Origin: Acanthococcus lagerstroemiae
Taxonomy: Eukaryota; Arthropoda; Insecta; Hemiptera; Eriococcidae
DNA length: 64,000 nt
Reading direction: 5' to 3'
Assembly (NCBI GenBank): GCA_031841125.1
Contig: CM063109.1
Location: forward strand, 26,259,321 to 26,323,320
Each line of letters starts with the position of its first letter. The stretch's first letter is position 1. Positions 54,701 to 64,000 of the stretch are shown here, piece after piece. The position numbers and the translations under genes are program-made. The notes beneath the pieces were generated by a model. The model saw nothing but the letters and a program-made list of their open reading frames with translations, had not been told where the DNA came from and did no database searches.

Positions 54701-57318
54701 GTGTTTGCATGGCACACAATGTATGTCAGAAGAACTATCCGAAACCGTTTTGCGAATCAACAGTATTCAACGTTGACGGTTATCCCAGGTACAAGCGATC
54801 TGCGCAAGGACACAAAATTCAAATAATGAATCAGAATGGTACTGTAAAATACGATGTCGATAATCGATTTATAGTACCCTACAATAAATATCTTAGCAGT
54901 AAATATGACGCGCACATTAATGTGGAAGTTTGCTCCACAATTAAGTCCGTAAAATATCTGTTCAAGTATGTGTACAAAGGTCACGATTGCATAGTTGTAA
55001 CTATGAATGTGGATGCGGGTAACGAGCTCGAATATGACGAAGTGAAACAGTATCTTGATAGCAGATACGTAAGCGCTCCTGAAGCCTGTTATCGACTGTT
55101 TCAATACAAAATGCACGACAACAGTCATGCTCTCATACGGTTAGCTGTCCACCTAGAGAACATGCAGACCGTGTGTTTCAGAAGGGGTACCGAAGAAAGT
55201 GCCTTAGCAGCTTCAGCTAGAAAAAATACAACATTAACGGCGTGGTTCGAACTAAATAAAGTTGACACCAATGCCAGACAGTACCTGTATCACGAAATAC
55301 CGGAACACTTTACATATAATAAAAGCCGACAAATTTGGACGCCTAGAAAAAATCATTTCAACGTTCTAGGTCGTATGTACAATGTGAATGTAAAGGAAGG
55401 TGAACGCTTCTATCTGCGTATGCTTCTATTACACCAAAAAAATTGCCAAAGTTTTGCTGACGTACGAACAGTACACGGCACTGTATACCGTACTTACAGA
55501 GAGGCGGCAGTAGCAATGGAACTGCTCGAGGATGATGAAATCTGGGATAGAACATTGTCTGAAGCGGAGCATTATCAAATGCCCCGATGTTTACGACAAC
55601 TGTTCGTAACTATTTTAGTGTTCTGCAGTCCATCTGAGCCGGGACGCCTGTGGACAAAGCATGCTATTTATCTAAGCGAAGACTTTACAGATAAAGGAAA
55701 GGTTGATCAGAAAGTCGCTGAACACAAAGCTCTCGCAGAAATAAACGTAATGTTGGCTCAGCACGGTAAACGGTGCACCGACTATGAGTTACCAGATGTA
55801 CCTAGCACCACTGGCTTCATAAATACGGAAGAACGCTATGATCCAGTAACTGAACAGACACTCGCTGAATCACTGATCAGCAGTTTAAATGACGAACAAC
55901 AAGTCATTTTCGACACTATCATGAAGGTGGTAGATTGTTATAAGAATAACAGGAGAAACCGCGATGGTACTAACCATCGCATGTTCTTCATAGACTCTCC
56001 AGGTGGTACAGGAAAAACGTACATCTACAGAGCCTTAATGCATGCAATTCGTGCACAAAATGATACTGTAATACCAGTTGCGTGGACTGGAATCGCTGCG
56101 TCTTTGTTACAAGGTGGACAAACTGCGCATTCTGCTTTTAAGCTGCCAGTTCCACTGGAAGAAACATCGACCAGCTCAATGCGGCCGAACAGCATGCTCG
56201 CGAAAAAATTAAAAGAAGCTGTCCTCATTCTGTGGGATGAAGTAACAATGAGCAGTTACTTGGCCATGAATGCGGTAGATAGATTATTGCAAGAAATAAT
56301 GGGCAATAAATTCCCATTTGGTGGAAAAGTCATGCTATTCGGAGGTGATTTTATGCAGACATTGCCAATTGTTAAACACGGAAATCGCGTTGATATTGTC
56401 AACATGACCGTGAAAAACAGTGATAACTGGCACTTGGTTAAGCGACTCGAGTTAACTCGTAATATGCGTGTCCGGGAAGACTGCCTCGAGTACGCTGATT
56501 GGCTACTAAAAGTCGGGAAAGGTACGATAACGGCGGAACAAGGATTACCCGACGATCTGTTGGAAGTTCCTGAACGCTTACTACCGAAACGAAGTTTGAT
56601 AACCGAAATATTTGGTGAAAGATTAGCTCCAGATCAGTGGGAAAGTTACAAAAACAAAGCTATCTTAACTCCTCTAAATGCTGATACGCTCGACTTAAAT
56701 AAGCAAGTACTACGACGATTAGACGGTGAATCGCATACATATTTCAGTGCCGACAGCGTCCTTAATGACGAAAATAATGAATTTTCGCACGTGCCTATAG
56801 AATTTCTAAATGGTTTAACTCCAAATGGAATGGCCGAACATAAACTAGTGCTCAAAATAGGATGCATAATTATTCTGTTGAGAAACATAAATATAAAAAT
56901 GGGTTTATCCAATGGAACACGTTGTGTAGTAACCGGCCTACAACGTAATGTTGTTCAAGCTAAGGTTATCAACGGCGTGGGTGCCGGAGAGACAGTTATA
57001 CTACCGAGAATAGTACTCCAGCCTTCAGATAAAAATGAATTACCCTTTGAATTACGACGCGTTCAGATTCCAGTACGCCTAGGCTTCAGCATGACTCATC
57101 ACAGAGCTCAGGGTCAAACCTTGGAGAAAGTTGGCCTGTATCTTCCAAATCCGGTATTCACTCACGGACAATTTTACGTGGGCGTTAGTCGAGGTAAATC
57201 ATTCGACGACGTCAAAATAAAAGTTCTTCCTGGAAACCTACAAGGTAAAATATTCGAAAACAATCAAAACACGTATACTAGAAATGTTGTCTATCAGGAA
57301 ATATTTGATCCATCGTAA
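51781..57318 (+). CDS. OTU-Rep-helicase protein of an autonomous Helitron, 1845 aa
   Basis: The ATG at 51781 is the first in the frame; the open frame before it has no ATG. Residues about 15-145 form an OTU cysteine protease with GDGNCLFRS (Asp28, Cys31) and DQLHYWPL (His near 139). Next come two copies of DHDYCIPVSDDRLLQ and a basic repeated coiled region (about 300-430, units like NENSEQRKNRLQKQRI). The Helitron Rep domain has the HUH motif LPHCHMLL near 917 and the two-tyrosine motif KYLFKYVYKG near 1057. The Pif1-type helicase has GGTGKT near 1408, WDEVTM near 1485, GGDFMQTLP near 1521 and HGQFYVGVSRGKS near 1795. It nicks, unwinds and transfers one strand in rolling-circle transposition. 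There is no stop or frameshift, and all catalytic residues are present. It probably serves copies 1 and 2 in trans. Confidence 0.96.
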   Translation: MATIQYDREYIVRNSEGTNYKAVPVAGDGNCLFRSISYLLYENVGFHHELRNNCAKYLLQHSAQLERFLPVSITAYVGKLLRSGTWADHIEIQILSTIYDLEIVISRVNPELTELLSHPTVIGVGNSKRIQLMYYDQLHYWPLIEINDSNRTNTFNYAMVQDHDYCIPVSDDRLLQDHDYCIPVSDDRLLQEHNYCTVRNNSQVIVKQSNYHLFAEHNYCNLMISCTNDTHNTDHDRTESSLTEVEFPTKIRDIETLQIDNDCYYDNTDDCYLNSNVTAIDSRNERENQVLQPEATVLHNKVEEKRKRDRLNRKMKLRKESVEEKNNRLKKYRTLKKMKLLKESVEQRQARLQEKRISMKNKKANENSEQRKNRLQKQRISMKNKRTNENSEQRKKIIQKQRICKKNKIANENCEQRKERLTKQHDYYEMRSVQTHNLRSNENSFLARRKYDENECLPHSLAEMSGVCQHCEAIYFQSEITTHEKVFSKCCQKGKSVLNYNFEIPSLLHELLTHNHPYSKHFRGHIRQYNSALSFASFGATRVVQTEGRGPYCFKVQGIIHHETSNLNVAHGNRKYAQLYIVDSDLANNERQMIDANKSLKTELLSSLDELIREINKYAEVYQTLGELESREVNRCHEEGMETTSFSIRFLEGKGVDKRRYNMPSVFANEIAAIFSDKEGRPPVNRDIEIHNRDGSHVKLSILNRHTDPMVYVLLYPYGDGTGWNENLLSTINKKVTHLQYYAFLLSVRKTSFSAFLHSGKLSQQFIVDAYCKTEANRLNYVQTHQSDLRIEYYQGLFDALQSRADENDVLLGRSIILPSTFIGSPRAMMQNYQDAMCLVSAYGKPDLFITVTSNPKWKEITANLESYETPSERPDLVARVFHEKLKAILHDICVNNVFGRVKAFVYTIEFQKRGLPHCHMLLILEREDKIHTADDIDSVVTAEIPNPETESRLYGIVKSTMVHGPCGDMNPKSVCMAHNVCQKNYPKPFCESTVFNVDGYPRYKRSAQGHKIQIMNQNGTVKYDVDNRFIVPYNKYLSSKYDAHINVEVCSTIKSVKYLFKYVYKGHDCIVVTMNVDAGNELEYDEVKQYLDSRYVSAPEACYRLFQYKMHDNSHALIRLAVHLENMQTVCFRRGTEESALAASARKNTTLTAWFELNKVDTNARQYLYHEIPEHFTYNKSRQIWTPRKNHFNVLGRMYNVNVKEGERFYLRMLLLHQKNCQSFADVRTVHGTVYRTYREAAVAMELLEDDEIWDRTLSEAEHYQMPRCLRQLFVTILVFCSPSEPGRLWTKHAIYLSEDFTDKGKVDQKVAEHKALAEINVMLAQHGKRCTDYELPDVPSTTGFINTEERYDPVTEQTLAESLISSLNDEQQVIFDTIMKVVDCYKNNRRNRDGTNHRMFFIDSPGGTGKTYIYRALMHAIRAQNDTVIPVAWTGIAASLLQGGQTAHSAFKLPVPLEETSTSSMRPNSMLAKKLKEAVLILWDEVTMSSYLAMNAVDRLLQEIMGNKFPFGGKVMLFGGDFMQTLPIVKHGNRVDIVNMTVKNSDNWHLVKRLELTRNMRVREDCLEYADWLLKVGKGTITAEQGLPDDLLEVPERLLPKRSLITEIFGERLAPDQWESYKNKAILTPLNADTLDLNKQVLRRLDGESHTYFSADSVLNDENNEFSHVPIEFLNGLTPNGMAEHKLVLKIGCIIILLRNINIKMGLSNGTRCVVTGLQRNVVQAKVINGVGAGETVILPRIVLQPSDKNELPFELRRVQIPVRLGFSMTHHRAQGQTLEKVGLYLPNPVFTHGQFYVGVSRGKSFDDVKIKVLPGNLQGKIFENNQNTYTRNVVYQEIFDPS
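52261..52350 (+). repeat. 45-bp in-frame tandem duplication in the helicase gene
   Basis: Two nearly identical units encode QDHDYCIPVSDDRLL. Weaker copies of the (D/E)HNYC core follow at about residues 196 and 219. It lies in the linker after the OTU domain. Confidence 0.85.
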
Positions 57319-57449
57319 AATATAAAATTACAAAATTATAATGTTATTAGGTCACAGTAAAATGTCATGTATTCACTACAGTTGAAGTCCTAAATTCGTC
57401 TACACTATTCAGAAAATTTCAGTGATAAGTTGAAATCAGTCACAGAATA

Positions 57450-57620
57450 CAACAAAGAAACGTTAAGTTCACATTCCTTGTTGAGGTGGTAAGTTTGAAT
57501 CAGCCACAGTATAGAACGAAGAAAAAAAGTTAATTTTACATTCCTCGTTCAGGTGGTAAGTTTTAATCAACCACTATTTAAAACTCAGAAAAGGCAATTT
57601 CACATTCTCGGTTGGTTCTG
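57450..57620 (+). repeat. Alternating hairpin array after the helicase gene
   Basis: Two hairpin types alternate. CAACAAAGAA/TTCCTTGTTG is at 57450-57483, GTGG/CCAC at 57486-57507, GAACGAAGAA/TTCCTCGTTC at 57514-57550 and GTGGT/ACCAC at 57553-57574. An AACTCAGAA/TTCTCGGTT pair follows near 57581-57613. This mirrors the array upstream of the gene, with different stem sequences. Confidence 0.8.
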
Positions 57621-60600
57621 TATGATAAATAAATCAGTTCATACGCGCCCTGAAGAATAAAATTCGTCTCTTTATAAATGAAATAAGGAAATAAATACTC
57701 TCACTTTTGAAAACAAGCATAAATTACATTCTCGTGACATTAAACAATTCTGTCTGCCTATTTTCATCTACATTTCCGAAGAAGTTTTCTGTCTCCGCTC
57801 TATCCATATATCTTTCACGTAGCCTATTAAACTCTACCATTTATTTTTTCCACTCAATGAAAAAGCCTATGTAACAACAACACTGAATTCAATTCACACG
57901 TTTGTTATAATAATTATGAAAGTTGTGCTTACTCACTTGAAATAATAAAACACTAGAGACATAAGTCCAGTACAACTGAAATTTTGAAAAATCACTCCCT
58001 CTTTCTTTGTGTTCATCTTTATTTCCTTTCATCAATGCCTCCTGAACTGAAAATTATTTTTCTGGTTTGTGATGCTCATCCTATCATTCGCCTGGAAAAT
58101 ACGGAGCGGATTTGGAGTATTCGTGTTTGCATGAGTATCGCGACAATAAAAGTGAGTACATAATTTTTACATAATAAATAAAAATACAGGATATTATCAG
58201 ACCTATACATTTTTAATAATGACTACCCCAGTGGAACAAATCAATTTATTGTACATGTATTAATGTTTCAGATTTGTACGAAGAATGATGTTGGAACTAA
58301 ATGGCCACCAATATTTCCAATTTTTTCTCATTTTTGTTAAATATATTTTCATCAACTAAACTAGAGCTGTCATGGGCATTCAGAACATGCATTCATTTGT
58401 CTATGCATATTTGTGAGTATCCAACAGCTTTATTATCCTCGTTCTACTTGAGCTATACTATCCATTATTTAAAGTACTGTGTAACTGAAAACTGGGTAAA
58501 AGGTACACGTGGCTCCACAGACTCGAAAATATTATGTTAAATAATCACAAAATGAACCAGCTGTTACAGATATTAGAACAGGAAAAAAACACATACTGAA
58601 AATGTCGCCTTTGTTTTGTATAGCTAAAGTGGTTCTGAAGTTAGGGCACTGTAAACAGCCAAATACATACAAACAGAACAACTTATGCATTTTTATATAT
58701 TTACATTTTTGACGTACGGGGGTATTCAAAAATGTTCAAAAATATAGTCATTGTCATTTAAGTACGAATATATACTTTTGCTTGCAGGAAAATATAGGTG
58801 CTGTGACAAACTTGAGGTCATTAAAGAATGCGAATTTTAAACAAGTAGACTAAAACTTCGAATCAAACGATGCGAATTTTAAACAAGTAGACTACAAAAC
58901 TTCAATGAATCATCATCGTGCCAGGAAATTGAAACAGCCAAAGAAAATTAGAACTAGAACATTCTATATTAGTTTTGTGATATTCGTCTTCTCAGTTTAT
59001 GTACTATATACTGTCCATGAGTGTTGGCCCTGACGTAATGATTGAAACGCAGATTCCAGAGTTTGGGTTCAGAAGCATCTAAAACCCTTAAGACTTCATA
59101 AAGTGGAGACTCTCAATTTCCACAAATTTAATGGTGTATTTCTTATATTACTTCAAGTGATGCGTAAATAGTATGCTTCCATGTGACTCCACGACTGATA
59201 ATTTATATTTGATATGTGAATGCATGTTACTTCAAGACTGTCGGCACAGAGACGGTTACTCTAACGCAAAATAACCATCAGAAAGAAAATCACTGTGTCT
59301 GGCCTACTACCACATATTCACCTATTTATTAACGGGAATGTATTCTTCGGCATACCTATACGCCTATATGTTGTTCCGATGTCGAATGTGTTATTTCGGA
59401 TCATTAATAATGTAATTATTATTATACTTATACAATATAATTAAATGCTGATAGATAATGTGTACGTTATTATGTGTGTAACTTCGCATCTGAATTAAAA
59501 ATAGGAATCAAATATTTAATCCGAATAGAACAGTCAGAGTAACACAAGCGTGAAAATCAAACCGCCTGTTCAACAACGTTTTATGACCTAAATATAGATC
59601 ATAACACACTACGCTCTGGTTAGGTAGGGTACTCTCGTCCATCTATCAAGACTAAGCGCTAGCACGTGCGCTCATCTAGAAGCAACTACTCAGCAAGCTA
59701 AGTTGCACGTATCGTATATGACTTGCGAAGTAGGTAGGTAAACAATCTAACCAAAACTTTCGAACTAAGTTACCTTCTTTCTCTTGAAAGGACAGTCAGT
59801 AACTAAAAACCTGTACAAAATAAGTTTCTATAAAATGTTATCACCCTCTGTTGTAAAAGAAAAATATGATACCTTGAAATGCTAAAACTTTATCCCGTCC
59901 TTCAAACTTTTGGAACAATTACTGCTGGAACTGGATAGGTTTCCAATTGTGGTAGACCTACTTCATGATTACGAACTTGATAGCAATTCGATGGAATTTA
60001 TCACATTTGGAACACCAAATCAAAACTTCTCATTTCAATTAATTCGCCCTCGGGACTGCAAGAATGATCTATCCAAAAATGTAGAAATAAAATCTTCTTC
60101 CAACTGTTCCAAGTACTGTTTTAACTCCCAAAAAAAAAAACGTTTCTGCCATAAAAAACTGGTTGTTCAATCTACGTTTCCTCTACCATTCAAGTCCGAA
60201 CAATGGTCTGCAATCGATGTCTCATCATTTGAATTCTGGAGCTGCTTCCAAATTTCACATACTGATTAAATACTTCATCAAGTTATCTGCCAACAAAAAA
60301 TTGTGAAATACCTCTTTTTGAAGCAGTGTTTCCAGTCACGTTAAGCACATTTCACGAACCCCGACTGGTGTTCCTTTTAACCAAGTGACATATAATAAGA
60401 ATATTTGATTAGAAAACAAAAACTTCAGAAATAGAAATGTAATTTTACCTTCTACGAGTAGGACAACAGTACAGTTCTCACATATGCAGAACATATACGG
60501 TTGCTAATAAGCAAGTGGCGAAACACTCTTCGTGCATCTTCAATTTATGTATGGACCGTTCAGGAAAATATCCGCGTTTCAATGCAGTGACTGCGGAGCC

Positions 60601-61778
60601 CACATATGTTTTATTCACAAATCATGCAACTGACATCATCACTATATTTTGGTAATTATAATGGCTGGAATTTCCTATAACATTTCCATAACTATGTTAT
60701 TACTACTGCCAAGAACGGCTCGCACTACTGGTACAATAGAAATTTTTTGAATGTAATCCTAATCGGAAGAATATATACAGTACATAAATACATACAAACT
60801 ATTGGCAAAAATCAAAAGTCATAATGCGAATGTTGCTCACCTTTGTGTATAGAACAATGTAACTTTACAACAGGCACTTTTCTTCAGTAAACTGCACACA
60901 GAATCGAAAATCAAGAATGTGGGCACTGTAGAAGGATATCACCCATGTATCACGTAATTATAATGATTATTATTCAGATCGACGAGATTGATAAGAAAGC
61001 AACCATAACTAAGAACCGAACGTATCATTCGTGTCGTTATACTAGATGGTGGAGACTGCGAAGAGAGGAAGAGAGGCTAATTAAGTATTTACGCATTTCT
61101 CCCTCTTTACCATGCAATGACCAAAATAATGATCCAATAGGATTGGAACTCTTTATCTTTTTCGTCTCATGAGTACCAACAAGTCAAGTACCAGTTTTGT
61201 GATAAATCGATCAACCGAAGGTCAGATGGTCACGGTATGTAGACGTTATAGCTCGTGCTGTTGTGTAGATTTGATTTTAGAATTCAAAAATGGGGATAGG
61301 GGATATGTTTGATTCTTCGACAGGGTGGTTTATGGTTCGTAATTCATTCTACATCGTACGAAACATGGAATTCCATAGTAATGAAGTACCTAATGCATGT
61401 ATAGAACTTGCTGCATACGTTGTACGTAAGTACGTGTTGTGCTATACTACTAAATATTCCATTTTTGTATTCTATACTCTTGGAGGTAATTAATAGATCT
61501 AACCTGCCACAAAATATGCATGATTGAAATGACGTTGTTTCAGACAAAGCGAGGATGAAGACAAATGGTGACATTTCAATTTAACCAATCAAAAGTAGTG
61601 TTAATACTTCATAGATTCAACTTGAAAAATTCGAAGCATATGTTTATGTCATTTCTAGGTAAGTAATTGATTCTGCTATTTCCTTGATAAAATATATGTA
61701 CATTTGTAACGAAGAAAAATTCATATTTTTAATTTTTAAAAAAATTAAATTTATTAAGGTATGTACAGAAAAATTTTA
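57621..61778. other. Long AT-rich interior of the third Helitron
   Basis: The only structured candidate is the two-exon ORF at 58035-58340. A 119-codon frame at 59910-60269 has no ATG and no motif. A direct repeat ATGCGAATTTTAAACAAGTA (plus GACTA) occurs near 58828 and 58869. Otherwise I see nothing. Confidence 0.5.
58035..58340 (+). CDS. Possible two-exon small ORF, 61 aa
   Basis: ATG at 58035 opens MPPELKIIFLVCDAHPIIRL and runs to a GTGAGT donor after 58151. An acceptor TTTCAG precedes 58272, and the phase is kept to TAA at 58338-58340. No family recognised. The support is only the splice-site quality and phase. Confidence 0.22.
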
Positions 61779-62957
61779 TTAATATGTAAAAACATTCATC
61801 GTACGAAGACGGCCGTCACCGTCATGCGCATCAGCGCCGGGTATTACTGTTGGAATACGATGAGGCGAATTTAGAATCGACCATTCCGCGGCTCGCTGAA
61901 ATCAAATTTAGAATATGTTTTGAATAATATTTATCGAAATGCACTCGAGGAGTAAATTTGTTATTCCAAAATCTATTATCAGTTCGAAATAACTGCGCAT
62001 TGCCCGTCACACTTCTGAAGAAGTGTACTAAGTGGGTAAAGGTTATTTGAAAATTTTCAAAAGACGTAATTGCTCTTCATCGCATAAAGAAAGAAATAAT
62101 TGATAATATACTGGTCCCATGTGAGAAAAACAGTCGGTAATATACTGGTCCTATCTGAGGAATACTTACTTTGGTTCTAAAAATTATCGATACGTTATTC
62201 TCTCCATCTCTACTGATACACTCAATATTCTGAAAATATTGAGTGAGAGTAGTTAGAGGCGCCTGTGCCGGGAAACCTGTTAAACAGTTATACGAATGAA
62301 GATTGTTACTATTTTGAATTTTAAGAAAAATAAATCGCCTTACTTTTTGGAGTTTGAAAAATAATATGAGAAGTATATGTGATTATAATAACATACCTTC
62401 AATTCTTACTGGTAGAATTACAGATGCTGGCTCGCCACCGCCTCGGCCTCGACCGCCGCGGCCTCGACCGCCTCGGCCTCGACCGCCTCGGCCTCGACCG
62501 CCGCGGCCTCGACCGCCGCGACCTCGACCACCAGCTCCGTGGCCCTCCGTCTCATAATACAGCCGTTTAAGATATGCCGTGAAATCCTTTGAGCAAAGAA
62601 AATAGTTAAATTAGTACAATACTGAGTACCTCCAAAAAGGATTAAGAAAATCTAGTGTTTCGAGAATGGAGCGGTATATTTGGATAAACAGTAGGAACGG
62701 AATACATATGATTATGAAATAATGCGGCGTGCCAAAGTCTTAATTTTTCAAATAATTCTACTAAATTATACGGTTATTGTAAAAGTGTATAATATGTGAA
62801 CTTTAAACTTTCAGAAATAAAATTATGAAATGAGTGAAAGTACTTCTGTCAAACTTCCGTAAGTGAGAATTGATTTTTTTGCCGCAGTCATTCCAAGAAA
62901 TGAAGTGCTATATTAACATAGATACTTTAAAATACGTACGGTCTTAGGGGCTGCCAT
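61779..62957 (-). CDS. Four-exon gene for a small RGG-repeat protein, 123 aa
   Basis: Read on the minus strand, exon 1 is 62957-62940 (MAAPKT, donor GTACGT). Exon 2 is 62586-62410 (DFTAYLKRLYYETEGHGAGG, then six GRGRG or GGRGRG repeats, donor GTAAGA), exon 3 62229-62170 (NIECISRDGENNVSIIFRTK, donor GTAAGT) and exon 4 61895-61779 (RAAEWSILNSPHRIPTVIPG onward, TAA stop overlapping an AATAAA signal). All introns are GT-AG and all exons are phase 0, which is hard to get by chance. RGG boxes bind RNA and are arginine-methylation targets in known proteins; that role is inferred here. I do not recognise the family. The plus-strand Pro/Arg frames at 62354 and 62379 are shadows of the repeat. It lies inside the apparent limits of the third Helitron, so it may be captured cargo. 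Confidence 0.65.
62427..62535. repeat. GC-rich 15-18 bp minisatellite coding for the RGG box
   Basis: CGGCCTCGACCGCC-like units repeat about six times on the plus strand, making a sharp GC island in AT-rich DNA. On the minus strand it encodes Gly-Arg repeats. Confidence 0.9.
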
Positions 62958-63915
62958 ACTACGAAAAAAACAAATAACAGGGGAAAAACAAAACGAACAA
63001 TAAACACAAAAATAACAAGGAAAAAACAAAACGAACAATAAACACAAAACGATGAACAATAAACAATAAATACAATACAATAATATTAATTAACAGGAAA
63101 TAATTTTTAACGACTTTTCAATTTCAATGAATTTTCAATAGGTATACGTTTCAAAGTGGCCATATTCATTCAGGATAAAATGGCGGAAAATTCATCTTTG
63201 GGGGCGGGGTCATTGCATGATCAGCAGATTGTCTAAGAATATAGATGGTGCATTGAAGAAGCTGACAACGCCGAAGAGAAATCCCCGGAAAACAGACCTA
63301 ATGTACGAATGAATTAGGTTCACTTTTATACGGCTATATATAAGAGTTAATTTTTACTAATTCCTCGGCCAATAATACTACAGTTGCAATCTCGCTGTAT
63401 GCAGATCGTAAAATCGCGATTGATACCCGATGAAGAATGGAGAAATGTGATATTGATTGAAAATTTAGGGAACATATAACTTTTTGTGGAAAAGAATTAT
63501 TTCTGTTGGTACTTCGATTAAAGAAACGAGAAAGTGAAAGGAACGAGAAGCATGGATATCTTCAGTTAGTTTCAAATATTGCTTTTTTGAATTGAATAAT
63601 TTCCTATGTACATGTATTATCACCTATTCGCTTCACCCTTAATTGTAAGTACGGTACCATTAACAAATTGTCATTATATATCTCTGAAGTAAATTAGTAT
63701 TATAGGGACGGCACGAGATATTATTTATTTTGTAAATATCAACTGGATTTTCAATTTTGAGTTACGTTGTCAGTTTCTACCATCTTGACCACTTCCCTGT
63801 TCAGTTTCAGTGTAATATACCAGATTCTGAATCGCAATCGAAACCTTGATTGTTATTAGCAAACTAACTGGAGTGTGAGTTGAATACTGTTACTCAAGTG
63901 ACTCATACGAAAACG
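62958..63915. other. AT-rich DNA upstream of the RGG gene
   Basis: It should contain the promoter of the minus-strand gene. A GAAAAAACAAAACGAACAAT phrase plus AAACACAAAA occurs twice in tandem, near 62973 and 63020. No other gene is seen. Confidence 0.5.
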
Positions 63916-64000
63916 ATCTGATTTATTGGTTCCAAGAGAGTTGCAGAATACCCAGAAACAGTACTTTCAGTGCCGAGTGATGACCAAATACTTCTGAATG
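63916..64000 (+). repeat. 85 bases identical to the interior of Helitron copy 2
   Basis: Positions 63916-64000 equal 47821-47905 by eye without a mismatch, up to the window edge. They contain GTTGCAGAATACCCAGAAAC and TGCCGAGTGATGACC. This is the start of the segment that in copies 1 and 2 leads to the 3' terminus. Confidence 0.9.

Larger units (their letters stand above)
49780..64000 (+). mobile_element. Autonomous OTU-Helitron, copy 3, at least 14.2 kb, 3' end outside the window
   Basis: The 5' end TCTATATTATAAAATCCAAC follows the CTAG of copy 2 without a spacer. GCGAGGCCGAAGGCCGAGCT-type words recur at 49867 and 49924 as in copies 1 and 2. A block at 50740-51120 is a diverged homologue of 43490-43815. 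The intact replication protein lies at 51781-57318. No Helitron-type 3' hairpin with CTAG was found downstream in the window. The last 85 bases (63916-64000) equal positions 47821-47905 inside copy 2, so the element most likely continues beyond 64000. Alternatively the end of the window belongs to yet another copy. Confidence 0.75.

Noticed and set aside
59910..60269. 119-codon frame in the third Helitron
   Set aside because: It starts at TTG, has no motif and its composition is like the surrounding noncoding DNA.
62354..62570. Plus-strand Pro/Arg-repeat frames
   Set aside because: They are shadows of the minus-strand Gly-Arg exon, which has splice sites and phase support.

Overview
The window looks like a stretch of arthropod, most likely insect, nuclear genome. 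It is AT-rich, its genes carry GT-AG introns, and it holds a BEL/Pao LTR retrotransposon, RTE-type non-LTR reverse transcriptases, hAT transposons, Tc1/mariner-type and other MITEs, and OTU-Helitrons. No bacterial operon, CRISPR array or rRNA is visible. The species cannot be fixed from the sequence. One 500-base run of N marks an assembly gap. Almost all of the window is mobile or repetitive DNA of different ages. Only two multi-exon genes look like non-transposon genes, and I recognise neither.

Region by region. 1-7 kb: AT-rich DNA with an inverted motif family, a satellite array of about 240-272 bp units with internal dyads, and remains of a reverse transcriptase, a KRBA2-like integrase and an RTE-type reverse transcriptase. 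7-22 kb: old MITEs, a possible 4.2-kb element with CCCTATTGACCA ends, several degraded tandem repeats, a young 349-bp triplicate, an orphan Helitron 3' end and an AT-rich frameshifted ORF. 22.8-27.2 kb: a complete hAT transposon with an 8-bp target duplication; its 8-exon transposase gene is broken by two homopolymer frameshifts. 27.5-30.4 kb: a five-exon gene (285 aa, unknown, perhaps mitochondrial) with a mariner-type MITE in an intron. 30.4-36.7 kb: a complete BEL/Pao element that landed 8 bp after the stop codon of that gene, with two TAG stops in gag-pol. 37.8-38.5 kb: a 144-bp second copy of part of the gene's last exon, cut off by the gap. 39.5-41.3 kb: an element with 30-bp inverted ends and many same-strand CGTAAGTC motifs, holding a nested hAT MITE.

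42.5-64 kb is the most remarkable part: three Helitrons joined exactly head to tail. The first two (3.76 and 3.49 kb) have no transposase; they share a GATC-saturated hAT MITE and the same spliced small ORFs. The third starts directly at the end of the second and encodes an intact 1845-aa protein with an OTU protease, a Rep (HUH) nuclease and a Pif1-type helicase. Its coding region is flanked on both sides by serial hairpins. Its 3' end lies beyond the window, but the last 85 bases match an internal part of copy 2. Between the helicase and that point is a compact minus-strand four-exon gene for an RGG-repeat protein, so it may be cargo of a giant Helitron.

The layout suggests repeated nesting: hAT and BEL insertions next to one host gene, and rolling-circle concatenation of one Helitron family with internally deleted relatives. 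All family names rest on motifs read by eye; no database search was possible.
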